From the NCBI GenBank assembly GCA_963712825.1, contig CAVQJP010000024.1, forward strand, positions 248,001-312,000: a stretch of DNA of 64,000 nt. The letters run 5' to 3'. The translations under genes and the position numbers were made by a program. Shown here one piece after another: positions 43,118 to 50,717 of this stretch (its first letter is position 1; each line of letters starts with the position of its first letter). The notes beneath the pieces are model-generated. The model saw nothing but the letters and a program-made list of their open reading frames with translations, was not told where the DNA came from and ran no database searches. This DNA is from AP-15 sp963712825. Lineage in GTDB: Bacteria; Pseudomonadota; Alphaproteobacteria; ATCC43930; CGMCC-115725.

Positions 43118-43936
43118 ATGCTGATTGTCGACGCACAGGTTCACATCTGGTCGGCCGGGCCGCCGACCAACCCGTCCCACCGGCAGGTGAATTCGTATAC
43201 CGCCGAAGAATGCATCCGCGACATGGATGCGGCCGGCGTCAACGCCTGTCTGCTGCACCCGCCGGGGTGGGACCCGAATTCGGGCAGGATTTCCGAGGAG
43301 GCCGCGGCCAAATACCCAAACCGCTTCGGGATTCTCGGTAATTTCCCGCTCGACAAGCCGGAGAGCCGGTCGCTGATCGACGGCTGGAAAAAGCGGCCCG
43401 GCATGCTCGGGCTGCGCTACGCCTTCACCCAGCCGCACCAGGCCAACTGGATGACCGACGGCACAATCGATTGGCTGTGGCCGGCGGCCGAGAAGGCCGG
43501 CATCCCGGTAGCACTGATGGCGTCGAACTACCTGCCAAAGGTCGGGCAGATCGCCGAGCGGCATCCAGGCCTCAAGCTGATCCTCGATCATTATGCCCGG
43601 GTGCGCGACGGGAAGGACGACGCGGCGCACGGTAATCAGCCGGCACTGCTGGCGCTCGCCAAACATCCCAATGTCGCGGTCAAGGCGACCGGGGCGCCGG
43701 GGAATTCGTCACAGTCCTACCCCTACCGCAACATCCACAAATACACCCAGCAGATCGTCGAGGCCTTTGGGCCGGAGCGCACTTTCTGGGGCACCGACAT
43801 CACCCGCATGCCGTGCTCGTGGAAAGAATGCGTGACGATGTTCACCGAGGAGATGCCGTTCCTTAAAGGTCGCGACCTCGAGCTCGTCATGGGCCGGGCG
43901 TTGTGCGACTGGCTTGGCTGGAAATTGCCGGGCTGA
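43118..43936 (+). CDS. Amidohydrolase 2 family protein
   Basis: 272 residues from ATG 43118 (AAGGGGAA upstream); GTG 43100 is an alternative. MLIVDAQVHIWSAGPPTNPSHRQVNSYTAEECIRDMDAAGVNACLLHPPGWDPNS opens a TIM-barrel metal-dependent hydrolase of the lactonase/ACMSD group; the catalytic-site Asp is in TFWGTDITRMPCSW. Only part of the HxH metal motif is kept (QVH). It probably acts on a lactone or decarboxylates an acid. Convergent with nothing; the nearby MFS gene is divergent and might bring in its substrate. Confidence 0.87.
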   Translation: MLIVDAQVHIWSAGPPTNPSHRQVNSYTAEECIRDMDAAGVNACLLHPPGWDPNSGRISEEAAAKYPNRFGILGNFPLDKPESRSLIDGWKKRPGMLGLRYAFTQPHQANWMTDGTIDWLWPAAEKAGIPVALMASNYLPKVGQIAERHPGLKLILDHYARVRDGKDDAAHGNQPALLALAKHPNVAVKATGAPGNSSQSYPYRNIHKYTQQIVEAFGPERTFWGTDITRMPCSWKECVTMFTEEMPFLKGRDLELVMGRALCDWLGWKLPG

Positions 43937-44128
43937 GAGCTGCCGCTCACCCAGCGAGGCGCGCTGGCGCGGTTTTCGATCCTGCGCGCCTTGCTAAAAC
44001 TCCCACTATCTGAAACTGGTGGTTCGATCTGATCGCCAGCGCGCCACAGCGGCGTGGGTTGTAAGAAGGGGCAGCCGAAGCCGCCCCCTCCCCTCAAATT
44101 TTAGTGCAGCGTCAGCTTGGCAAGAGCG

Positions 44129-44434
44129 TCAGCGCCTAATCCCGCTCCTATCCCCTTCCCTCGTGAAAACGAAGTAGGGGTTCCCGTTGGCTTGGGTCGC
44201 TTTTGAAAATTGAAAGCCCTGGGACAGCAAATCCGCATCACACTGAGTACAATTGGCCGAAGCCCCTTTGCACGAAAACGGTAGATCGATCCCTGCGCTG
44301 GCCTCAATGAAGGCCAAGAGCTGCTTCGCGCTGTTGGTGTTGACCACGCACATTTCAGTCACAACGTCGGCCGCTTTTGCAAAGGACGGCAATCCTACCA
44401 CCCCTAGCGCCAACAAAATCACAAGCTTCCTCAT
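44129..44434 (-). CDS. Small secreted protein of unknown function
   Basis: 101 residues from ATG 44434, with GGGAGGAG just upstream, a strong ribosome-binding site. Residues 1-22 are a signal peptide, MRKLVILLALGVVGLPSFAKA. The mature 79 residues contain four Cys (CVVN, FSCKG, NCTQC) that could form two disulfides in the periplasm, followed by a basic tail. No family recognised. The gene sits alone in a repeat-rich area and has lower G+C than its surroundings, hinting at a different history. Confidence 0.6.
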   Translation of the reverse strand: MRKLVILLALGVVGLPSFAKAADVVTEMCVVNTNSAKQLLAFIEASAGIDLPFSCKGASANCTQCDADLLSQGFQFSKATQANGNPYFVFTREGDRSGIRR

Positions 44435-44590
44435 TGTCACTCCTCCCTCAGATTTAGACCGACATTCCCCCGGACGCCCGGTGATTGCGATGCGATGATT
44501 AACCTATCCGGCTTCCTTGACAAGAGAAGGCATTATGACAGCCCGCGTCCGCAGGACGGCGGCGCTGGTTGCCAAGCGAAATGATAGCAG

Positions 44591-44711
44591 GTCATTGCGA
44601 GACCCCGGGTCGGCGCAAAGCGCCGCCCCGAGGCAGGCTCCGCGAGGCAATATCGCGCCGCCGTGCGTACTTTGATCCGGATTGCCGCGTCGCGGCACTC
44701 CTCGCAACGAC
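44591..44711. repeat. Dispersed repeat bounded by GTCATTGCGAG / CTCGCAACGAC
   Basis: About 120 bases whose ends are inverted copies of each other (GTCATTGCGAG at 44591, CTCGCAACGAC ending at 44711, 10 of 11 paired). The interior has a further CGGGG/CCCCG arm. This matches a common class of proteobacterial intergenic repeats with GTCATTGCGAG ends. No coding content. Confidence 0.65.
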
Positions 44712-44773
44712 GGAGCACCAACCCCGTCGGAAAACGGCTCCAGTGGCGCGAGCCTGATATTGGTACCCCCGGC

Positions 44774-44915
44774 CCCTCACCCGCCTCGCTGCGCTCGACA
44801 CCCTCTCCCGCAGTGCGGGAGAGGGGCTATAAAGGCAACAGCAGAGTTTTAGAGCCCCTCTCCTGCACCGCGGGAGAGGGGGGACCCAGCCCGTCAGGGC
44901 TGGGTGGGTGAGGGT
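44774..44915. repeat. Dispersed repeat with GGGAGAGGG arms and a perfect terminal hairpin
   Basis: Arms CCCTCTCCCGC and GCGGGAGAGGG occur in alternating orientation, bounded by CCCCTCACCC on the left and GGGTGAGGG on the right. Near the right end is a perfect 9-bp stem, ACCCAGCCC-GTCA-GGGCTGGGT (44884-44905), which may end transcripts. The CCCTCACCC...CCCTCTCCCGC pattern is widespread in proteobacterial intergenic regions. Confidence 0.65.
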
Positions 44916-44949
44916 ATGCGCGGGAACAACGACCCTTGATCCTTGAGCG

Positions 44950-46365
44950 TCAACTGCGGCCGTAGCTGTCCTCGAAGCGGACGATGTCATCCTCGCCGAG
45001 ATAGCTGCCGGACTGCACCTCGATCAGGTGGAGCGGAATTTTGCCGGGGTTTTCGAGGCGGTGCAGCGTGCCGAGCGGGATGTAGGTCGACTGGTCCTCG
45101 GTCAGCATGATCTCTTCGTCGCCGCGGCGGACCCGGGCCGTGCCCTGGACGACGATCCAGTGCTCGGCGCGGTGGTGGTGCATCTGCAGCGACAGCTTGC
45201 CGCCGGGCTTGACGGTGATGTGCTTGACCTGCACCCGGTGGCCGTTGTGCAGCGCGCGATATGTGCCCCACGGGCGATGCACGGTCGGCAGCGCCTCGGC
45301 CTCGTCGCGACCTTCGGCGGCGAGCCGGGCGACAAGACCGCGCACCTCCTGGGTGCGGCCGCGCGGCGCCAGCATCAGCGCGTCGGCGGTGGCGACGACG
45401 ACCAAATCCTCGATGCCGGTCGCCGCGACCAGTCCGGCGTCGGACCGCAGATAGCAGTTGCGGGTGTTCTCGGCGACGACGTTGCCGGTGATCGCGTTGC
45501 CGGCGGCGTCCCTGTCGCTCAATTCCCACAGCGCGTCCCATGACCCGACATCGCTCCAGCCCATGCCGACAGGTACCACGGCGGCCCGCGTGGTGTGCTC
45601 CATCAGCGCATAGTCGATCGAGTCGGCGGGGCAGGCGTGGAATGCCTCCTTGCCGAGCCGGATGAAATCCGCGTCGCGGCTTGCCTCGTCCAATGCCCGG
45701 CTGCAGGCGGCGACGATGTCGGGGCGAATGCGGCCGAGCTCGTCCAGATAGAGGGCTGCCGGAAACAGAAAAATCCCGCCGTTCCAGAAATGCTCGCCTG
45801 ACGCCACAAACGACCGCGCCACGTCGAGGCCCGGCTTTTCGACAAATTCGGCGACCCGGAAGACCCCTTCGACCGCGTCGAGCGCCGGGCCGCGCCGGAT
45901 ATAGCCATACCCGGTTTCGGGACGCTCAGGGGTGATGCCGAAAGTCACCAGCGCCCCGCCGCGGGCGGCGGCGGCGGCGCGCGACGTTGCCGCGGCAAAG
46001 GCGGCCTCGTCGGCGATCATGTGGTCGGACGGCAGCAGCAGCATCAGCGCGTCGGGATCGCTCTCGGCGAGCGCCAAGGCCGCGACGCAGGCGGCGGGTG
46101 CGGTGTTGCGGCCGACCGGCTCGAGCAGCAAGGCCCGCGCCGGCGCGCCGATCTCGCGCAACTGCTCGGCGATGATAAAGCGATGCTCTTCATTGGCGAC
46201 GAGCAGCGGCGGGGCAAAGCGGTCGCGATCGGCGACGCGGCGCAGGGTCTGCTGCAACAGGCTGTCGTCGCCGAGCAGACGCAGCAATTGCTTGGGATAA
46301 AGGGTCCGCGACATCGGCCACAGCCGGGTGCCGGAGCCGCCGGACAAGACGACCGGGTAAATCAT
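44950..46365 (-). CDS. manC: Mannose-1-phosphate guanylyltransferase / mannose-6-phosphate isomerase
   Basis: 471 residues from ATG 46365. N-terminal nucleotidyltransferase with YPVVLSGGSGTRLWPMSRTLYPKQLLRLLGDDSLLQQTLRR; VEKPG and GMGWSDVGSWDALWELS are sugar-nucleotide motifs; the C-terminal cupin domain (about 350-465) has KPGGKLSLQMHHHRAEHWIVVQGTA, the metal-binding isomerase site. A bifunctional type II enzyme (AlgA/CpsB/ManC) making GDP-mannose for exopolysaccharide or lipopolysaccharide. No polysaccharide cluster is next to it. Length is standard. Confidence 0.94.
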   Translation of the reverse strand: MIYPVVLSGGSGTRLWPMSRTLYPKQLLRLLGDDSLLQQTLRRVADRDRFAPPLLVANEEHRFIIAEQLREIGAPARALLLEPVGRNTAPAACVAALALAESDPDALMLLLPSDHMIADEAAFAAATSRAAAAARGGALVTFGITPERPETGYGYIRRGPALDAVEGVFRVAEFVEKPGLDVARSFVASGEHFWNGGIFLFPAALYLDELGRIRPDIVAACSRALDEASRDADFIRLGKEAFHACPADSIDYALMEHTTRAAVVPVGMGWSDVGSWDALWELSDRDAAGNAITGNVVAENTRNCYLRSDAGLVAATGIEDLVVVATADALMLAPRGRTQEVRGLVARLAAEGRDEAEALPTVHRPWGTYRALHNGHRVQVKHITVKPGGKLSLQMHHHRAEHWIVVQGTARVRRGDEEIMLTEDQSTYIPLGTLHRLENPGKIPLHLIEVQSGSYLGEDDIVRFEDSYGRS

Positions 46366-46545
46366 TGCGGCACTCCCTGTTGCTGCGTCGGCGGCGCCGC
46401 CGGGCATTCCCGCCCAAGCTAGCCGTTTTCCGGGTTGCCGGAAATTCCCGCATATTGCGTCGGCGGCGGCAACAAATCGTCAAATCCCCGGAGCATGAGC
46501 CGTGCCCTCGCGTTGACACCGGAGAAGGCGATTTCGGAGGTTCAG

Positions 46546-47001
46546 ATGGCGGAAGCAAAAGGCCGGGGCGAGACCGCGGCGGCGGAAACCGAAAACGCAG
46601 CCGAGACGATGGTGCGCGCGTCCCAAGATGCGGCTCGGGAGACCGGCGAGCGGCTGACGCAGCAGGCGCAGCAAGGCATGCGGCAGGCAAATGCCGCCTC
46701 TGCCGTTGGCGCCGATGCCGCGCTGCGGACCGGCTCTTCGCTAGCCGAAGGGGTGCAGGAGATCACCAACGCCTGGGCGCAATATGCCGAGGAGGTCATG
46801 CGCCAGACCTCGGAGGCGAGCCGCGCCTTGATCGGCTGCCGCAGCCTTACCGAGATGATCGAAGTGCAGGCAAGGCTGTTGCGCGGCAACATGCAGGCGT
46901 TTCTCAATCAGAGCACGACACTGACCGAGATCGCGGGGCGCATGGCGACCCGGCCGTTCGACGCGCTCAGGCAGGCGAGCGACATGCGCCAGCAGCGGTA
47001 G
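46546..47001 (+). CDS. Phasin family protein
   Basis: 151 residues from ATG 46546, with GGAGG at about 46534-46538; ATG 46495 lacks a ribosome-binding site. The N-terminal 60 residues are a charged, Ala/Glu/Gln-rich coiled region; residues 75-150 match the phasin domain: VQEITNAWAQYAEEVMRQTSEASRALIGCRSLTEMIEVQARLLRGNMQAFLNQSTTLTEIAGRMA. Phasins coat polyhydroxyalkanoate granules in the cytoplasm. No PHA synthase is in the window. Confidence 0.84.
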   Translation: MAEAKGRGETAAAETENAAETMVRASQDAARETGERLTQQAQQGMRQANAASAVGADAALRTGSSLAEGVQEITNAWAQYAEEVMRQTSEASRALIGCRSLTEMIEVQARLLRGNMQAFLNQSTTLTEIAGRMATRPFDALRQASDMRQQR

Positions 47002-47116
47002 GTAGCCCGCCAAAACCGTCGCGTGGCCGCGTTTCGCGCTTTCTCGCGCTCGTTCGGCGCGCTAGACCGTTTGGTGCGGCTGCGGCGGCGGCCAGGGGTG
47101 GTGACGGAAAGCGGCG

Positions 47117-47740
47117 ATGATCGATCTCTATACGTGGCCCACGCCGAACGGGCACAAGGCGGCGATCATGCTCGAGGAAACCGGCCTCGAATACCGCGTT
47201 CACCCGGTCGACATCGCCAATGGCGAGCAATTCGCCGCCGAGTATGAAGCGATCAATCCCAACGGCAAAATCCCGACGATCGTCGATCAGGACGGGCCGG
47301 CCGGCGGTCCGTTCGCGGTTTTCGAATCGGGCGCCATCCTGCTCTACCTCGCGGAAAAGACCGGGCGCTTTTTGTCAGCCGACCCGCGCCGGCGTTCGCA
47401 GGCGATCCAGTGGCTGATGTTCCAGGTCGGCGGGGTCGGGCCGATGTTTGGGCAGGCGCAACACTTCCGCCGTTTTGCGCCGCAACCTCTGCCCTATGCG
47501 ATCCAGCGTTATTCAAAGGAAGCGGCGCGCCTCTACGGTGTGCTCGACAAGCGTCTGGCGGCGAGCGAGTTTCTGGCCGAGGCCGAATATTCGATCGCCG
47601 ACATCGCCAGCTACCCGTGGATCGCCAGGCATGAATGGCAAGGTGTCACGCTGAGCGACTACCCGAATGTCCGCCGCTGGGCCGAGACCGTCGGCCTCCG
47701 TCCGGCGGTGCAGCGCGGTATGCAGGTCCCGCGGGTTTAG
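47117..47740 (+). CDS. Glutathione S-transferase, YfcG-like
   Basis: 207 residues from ATG 47117. MIDLYTWPTPNGHKAAIMLEETGLEYRVHPVDIANGEQFAAEYEAINPNGKIPTIVD is the opening of the YfcG/Ure2p-type GST with disulfide reductase activity; the helical domain contains VGPMFGQAQHFRRFAP and YSIADIASYPWIARHEWQGV. Second GST of the window (see 2614). Ends four bases into the converging prepilin peptidase gene, stops overlapping. Confidence 0.93.
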   Translation: MIDLYTWPTPNGHKAAIMLEETGLEYRVHPVDIANGEQFAAEYEAINPNGKIPTIVDQDGPAGGPFAVFESGAILLYLAEKTGRFLSADPRRRSQAIQWLMFQVGGVGPMFGQAQHFRRFAPQPLPYAIQRYSKEAARLYGVLDKRLAASEFLAEAEYSIADIASYPWIARHEWQGVTLSDYPNVRRWAETVGLRPAVQRGMQVPRV

Positions 47741-48513
47741 CCGAGCGCCGGGAGCAGCCAGACAAGCCAGGTGGCGAGCGCCAGAAAGGGTCCGAACGGC
47801 AGCGCCGAGGCGGCGCCGAGGCGTACGCCGGCGAGGCGCAGGCAGGCGGCAGCGACAAGGCCCGCCAGCGCCGCAAAAAGGATCACCTGCGGCAGCCCGC
47901 TCGCCCCGACCCAGGCGCCCGCCGCCGCCAGCAATTTGGCGTCGCCCGCGCCGAGCCCGTCGCGCCCGCGCAACTTGCGGTAGGCATAGGCGACGAGCCG
48001 GAATGCCACATAGCCGAGAGCTGCCCCGAGGGCTCGGTCGGTCAGCCCGCCGGGATCAAACAGCAGCGCGCCGGCGAGCCCGGCGACAACAAGCGGCAGG
48101 GTCAGCACATCCGGCAGCAGCCAGTGCCGCAGGTCGATCCAGGCGAGAGCCAGCAGCCACCAGCCTAGAATGCAGTCGAGCCAGGTTGCAACGCCGCGAT
48201 CGACGCTCGCGGCGGCAAGCGCAATCGCCAGCGCTGCAATCTCGACCGCGGGGTAGAACCAGCTCAGCCGCGCGCCGCAATAACGGCAGCGGCGACGCAA
48301 CATCAGCCAGCTGAGCAACGGCACAAGATCGCGCGGGTGGAGCGCCGCTGCGCATTCTTCGCAACCCGAACGCGTCCAGGCGACCGGCCTGGCCTCGGGC
48401 AGACGGCGGATCAAAACGCCGAGAAAGCTGCCGACGGCAGGCGAGACCACGACGGCACTCCACCGCAGCGCGGCGGGGTCAGCCAGTCGGTCGACCCAGT
48501 CGGGTCCGAACAT
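47737..48513 (-). CDS. pilD: Prepilin peptidase / N-methyltransferase (A24 family)
   Basis: 258 residues, start ATG 48513. The full-length type: N-terminal region with four zinc-binding Cys (GCEECAAAL and CRYCGARL), a transmembrane core, and the two catalytic Asp in LAWIDLRHWLLPDVLTLP and GLGAGDAKLLAAAGAWVG. It cleaves and N-methylates prepilins of type IV pili or type II secretion. It is divergent from gspE, 82 bases apart, so they probably share a control region. Other pilus or type II genes are absent. Confidence 0.93.
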   Translation of the reverse strand: MFGPDWVDRLADPAALRWSAVVVSPAVGSFLGVLIRRLPEARPVAWTRSGCEECAAALHPRDLVPLLSWLMLRRRCRYCGARLSWFYPAVEIAALAIALAAASVDRGVATWLDCILGWWLLALAWIDLRHWLLPDVLTLPLVVAGLAGALLFDPGGLTDRALGAALGYVAFRLVAYAYRKLRGRDGLGAGDAKLLAAAGAWVGASGLPQVILFAALAGLVAAACLRLAGVRLGAASALPFGPFLALATWLVWLLPALG

Positions 48514-48595
48514 CCGCTCCCGCTCCGCACGTCAATCGATTATTCTGCCGCTTTGGCGATACTCGTCGGCGCCGAACTCCGAGGATGATGCGGTC

Positions 48596-50335
48596 ATGAC
48601 CTTCGAGCCTGCTGCCGCCCCGACTGCGCAGGACGCCGCCGAGGCGCTGGCCCGGCTCGGCCCGGTTTTGATCGACAGCGGCGCCATCGACCACCGCACC
48701 CTGGAGCGCGCGCGCCGCGTCGCCGCCGAGACCGGGGGCCGGCTCGACCGGGTATTGACGCAGCTCGGGCTGATCAGCGAGCGCGGGCTCGCCGAAACCC
48801 TGGCGCAACTTGTCTCGGCGCCGCTTGTCACGCCCGCAGACTATCCCGAGGAGGCGCTGTTCGTCGACCGGCTGCGGCCGAAATTCCTCCGCAAGGCGCA
48901 CACGATGCCAATCGCGGAAAGCGGCGAGCGCGCCGTCTTGGCGATGGTCGACCCGCTCGACGTGTTTACCCGCAACGCCGTCGCGGCGGCGCTCGGGCGG
49001 CCGGTCGCGGTCGCGGTCGCGGTGCCGATCGAGCTCGAAGCCGCACTCGACCGGCTTTACTCCGAGCCGGTGGCGGAGGGCGACGGCGACACCCTGCTCG
49101 ACGAGGTCGTCGCCGATGCCGAGCCGGCCGAGGAGGATGCCGAGCGGCTGAAGGACCTCGCCAGCGAGGCGCCGGTCATTCGCCTCGTCAACCAGATGAT
49201 CGCGCGCGCGGTCGAAACCCATGCCTCCGACGTCCATCTCGAACCGTTTCCCGACCGCCTGCGGGTGCGCTACCGCTATGACGGCGTGCTGCACGAGATC
49301 GAGCCGCCGCCGGCGCGGCTGCAGGCAGCGGTGATCTCGCGCATCAAGATCATGGCGCGGCTCGACATCGCCGAGCGCCGGCTGCCGCAGGACGGGCGCA
49401 TCAAGCTGACGGTGCGCGGTCACGAGATCGATTTTCGCGTGTCGACGGTGCCCGCGCTCTACGGCGAAAAGGTCGTGCTGCGCGTGCTTGATCGCACCGC
49501 GGTCGATTTCGACTATGAAAAGCTGGGTTTGCCCGACGACATTCGGGCCGGGCTCGAACGGGCATTGGAACTGCCGAACGGCATGGTGCTGGTGACCGGC
49601 CCGACCGGCAGCGGCAAGACGACGACGCTATACACCGGCTTGACGAAGCTGAACACGATCGCGCGCAACGTCGTCACCGTCGAGGACCCGATCGAGTACC
49701 AGCTGACCGGCATCAACCAGATTCAAGTCCGGCCCCAGATCGGGCTCAATTTCGCGAGCCTGCTGCGCTCGATCCTGCGCCAGGATCCGGACGTGATCAT
49801 GATCGGCGAGATCCGCGACCTCGAAACCGTGCAGATCGCGGTGCAGGCGGCGCTGACCGGCCATCTGGTGCTGTCGACGGTGCATACGAACTCGGCGGCA
49901 GCGACGATGACTCGGCTGCGCGACATGGGTCTCGAGGACTACCTGATGACCGCGACCTTGAAGGCGGTGCTGGCCCAGCGGCTGGTGCGGCGCTTGTGCC
50001 GCAGCTGCCGGGTCCCGGAAGAGGCGCCGGCCGCGTTGCGCGAGCGCTTTGGCCTCGAGCGCCTGGCGGGCACGGATGCGATCACGCTTTACCATGCAAA
50101 AGGCTGTCCCGAATGCCGCGGCACCGGGTTTCGCGGACGTCGCGCCATCGCCGAATTGCTGGTGCCGAGCCGGGCGACCGACAAGCTGATCCTCGACGGC
50201 GCCGACGACACCGCGATCGAGCGCGCCGCCATCGAAAACGGCATGCGCCCGATTTTCGACAGCGGGCTTTTGGCGGTGCTCGAAGGCGACACGACGATCG
50301 AAGAAGTCGTTCGCTGCATCCGCGCCGAGGCATAG
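48596..50335 (+). CDS. gspE: GspE/PulE-type secretion or type IV pilus ATPase
   Basis: 579 residues, ATG 48596. N-terminal GspE_N domain (about 25-165: LDRVLTQLGLISERGLAETLAQLVSAPLV), a linker, then the motor: ASDVHLEPFPDRLRVRYRYDGVL, Walker A GPTGSGKTT at 335, VTVEDPIEYQL Asp box, DPDVIMIGEIRDLETVQIAVQAALTGHLVLSTVHTN Walker B and His box, and a tetracysteine zinc site (Cys468, 471, 504, 507). It powers pseudopilus assembly on the cytoplasmic face. No gspF or pseudopilin gene follows; instead a giant repeat gene begins 382 bases later. Confidence 0.95.
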   Translation: MTFEPAAAPTAQDAAEALARLGPVLIDSGAIDHRTLERARRVAAETGGRLDRVLTQLGLISERGLAETLAQLVSAPLVTPADYPEEALFVDRLRPKFLRKAHTMPIAESGERAVLAMVDPLDVFTRNAVAAALGRPVAVAVAVPIELEAALDRLYSEPVAEGDGDTLLDEVVADAEPAEEDAERLKDLASEAPVIRLVNQMIARAVETHASDVHLEPFPDRLRVRYRYDGVLHEIEPPPARLQAAVISRIKIMARLDIAERRLPQDGRIKLTVRGHEIDFRVSTVPALYGEKVVLRVLDRTAVDFDYEKLGLPDDIRAGLERALELPNGMVLVTGPTGSGKTTTLYTGLTKLNTIARNVVTVEDPIEYQLTGINQIQVRPQIGLNFASLLRSILRQDPDVIMIGEIRDLETVQIAVQAALTGHLVLSTVHTNSAAATMTRLRDMGLEDYLMTATLKAVLAQRLVRRLCRSCRVPEEAPAALRERFGLERLAGTDAITLYHAKGCPECRGTGFRGRRAIAELLVPSRATDKLILDGADDTAIERAAIENGMRPIFDSGLLAVLEGDTTIEEVVRCIRAEA

Positions 50336-50717
50336 GGCGCGGCACACGGCGCCGCCGACCCTGTGCCGGCGGCCGGGCGCTTCCCGCCATGCCGCGCCAA
50401 TTCGGCTGGGAACGGCGTTAAACAACACTGTCCGGCTTGACAACAGGCCGCCCCGCTCGACAGACAAGTCCGGGCGCGGGGCGCGGGGCGCGGGGCGCGG
50501 GGCGCGGGGCGCGGGGCGCAGCGGCGCGCGGTGGGCGTCACACTCTGGCAAAAGCATCCGCAGACCGGCGGCATTTTCGGCAAGCAACACGAGCGCTCGA
50601 TCCGCGTTATTGCCTAAAAAAATGGTATGTTAAAATAATGTCTAATCCCGCTCGCGTGATCCGGGTCAACCTGGTCGGGCGAGGGCTGCATGGGCGCACA
50701 TTGAGGGGGAAAAGGGA
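50336..50717. promoter_or_regulatory. Leader region of the first giant gene (copy A of a duplicated leader)
   Basis: 382 bases with no gene. Three parts: a block beginning ACTGTCCGG at 50427 and continuing TTGACAACAGGCCGCCCCGC, repeated at 55826; a 7-base tandem repeat (50472-50519); an AT-rich piece (50610-50645) with TTGCCT and TAAAAT 15 bases apart; and from 50645 to the start codon a block repeated at about 55998 (GATCCGGGT, GGCTGCATGGGCGCAC). The AT-rich part is the likely promoter; in both copies TTGCYT and TAAAMT are kept. Confidence 0.6.
50472..50519. repeat. 7-base tandem repeat GGGCGCG, nearly seven copies
   Basis: Six complete GGGCGCG units and a seventh lacking its last base, with no interruptions. 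The homologous place in the second leader (about 55870) has only one unit. It lies about 200 bases before the first giant gene's start and upstream of the AT-rich promoter candidate. Such repeats mutate by slippage. Confidence 0.9.

Larger units (their letters stand above)
44435..44949. other. Gene-free stretch with dispersed repeats
   Basis: 515 bases. Contains two repeat elements, described separately (44591-44711 and 44774-44915). The short open frames on both strands in this part are repeat-encoded and not believed to be genes. Confidence 0.75.

Noticed and set aside
50437..50465. TTGACA in the leader as a promoter -35 box
   Set aside because: No -10-like sequence stands 16-18 bases further; the AT-rich part at 50610-50640 is a better candidate.
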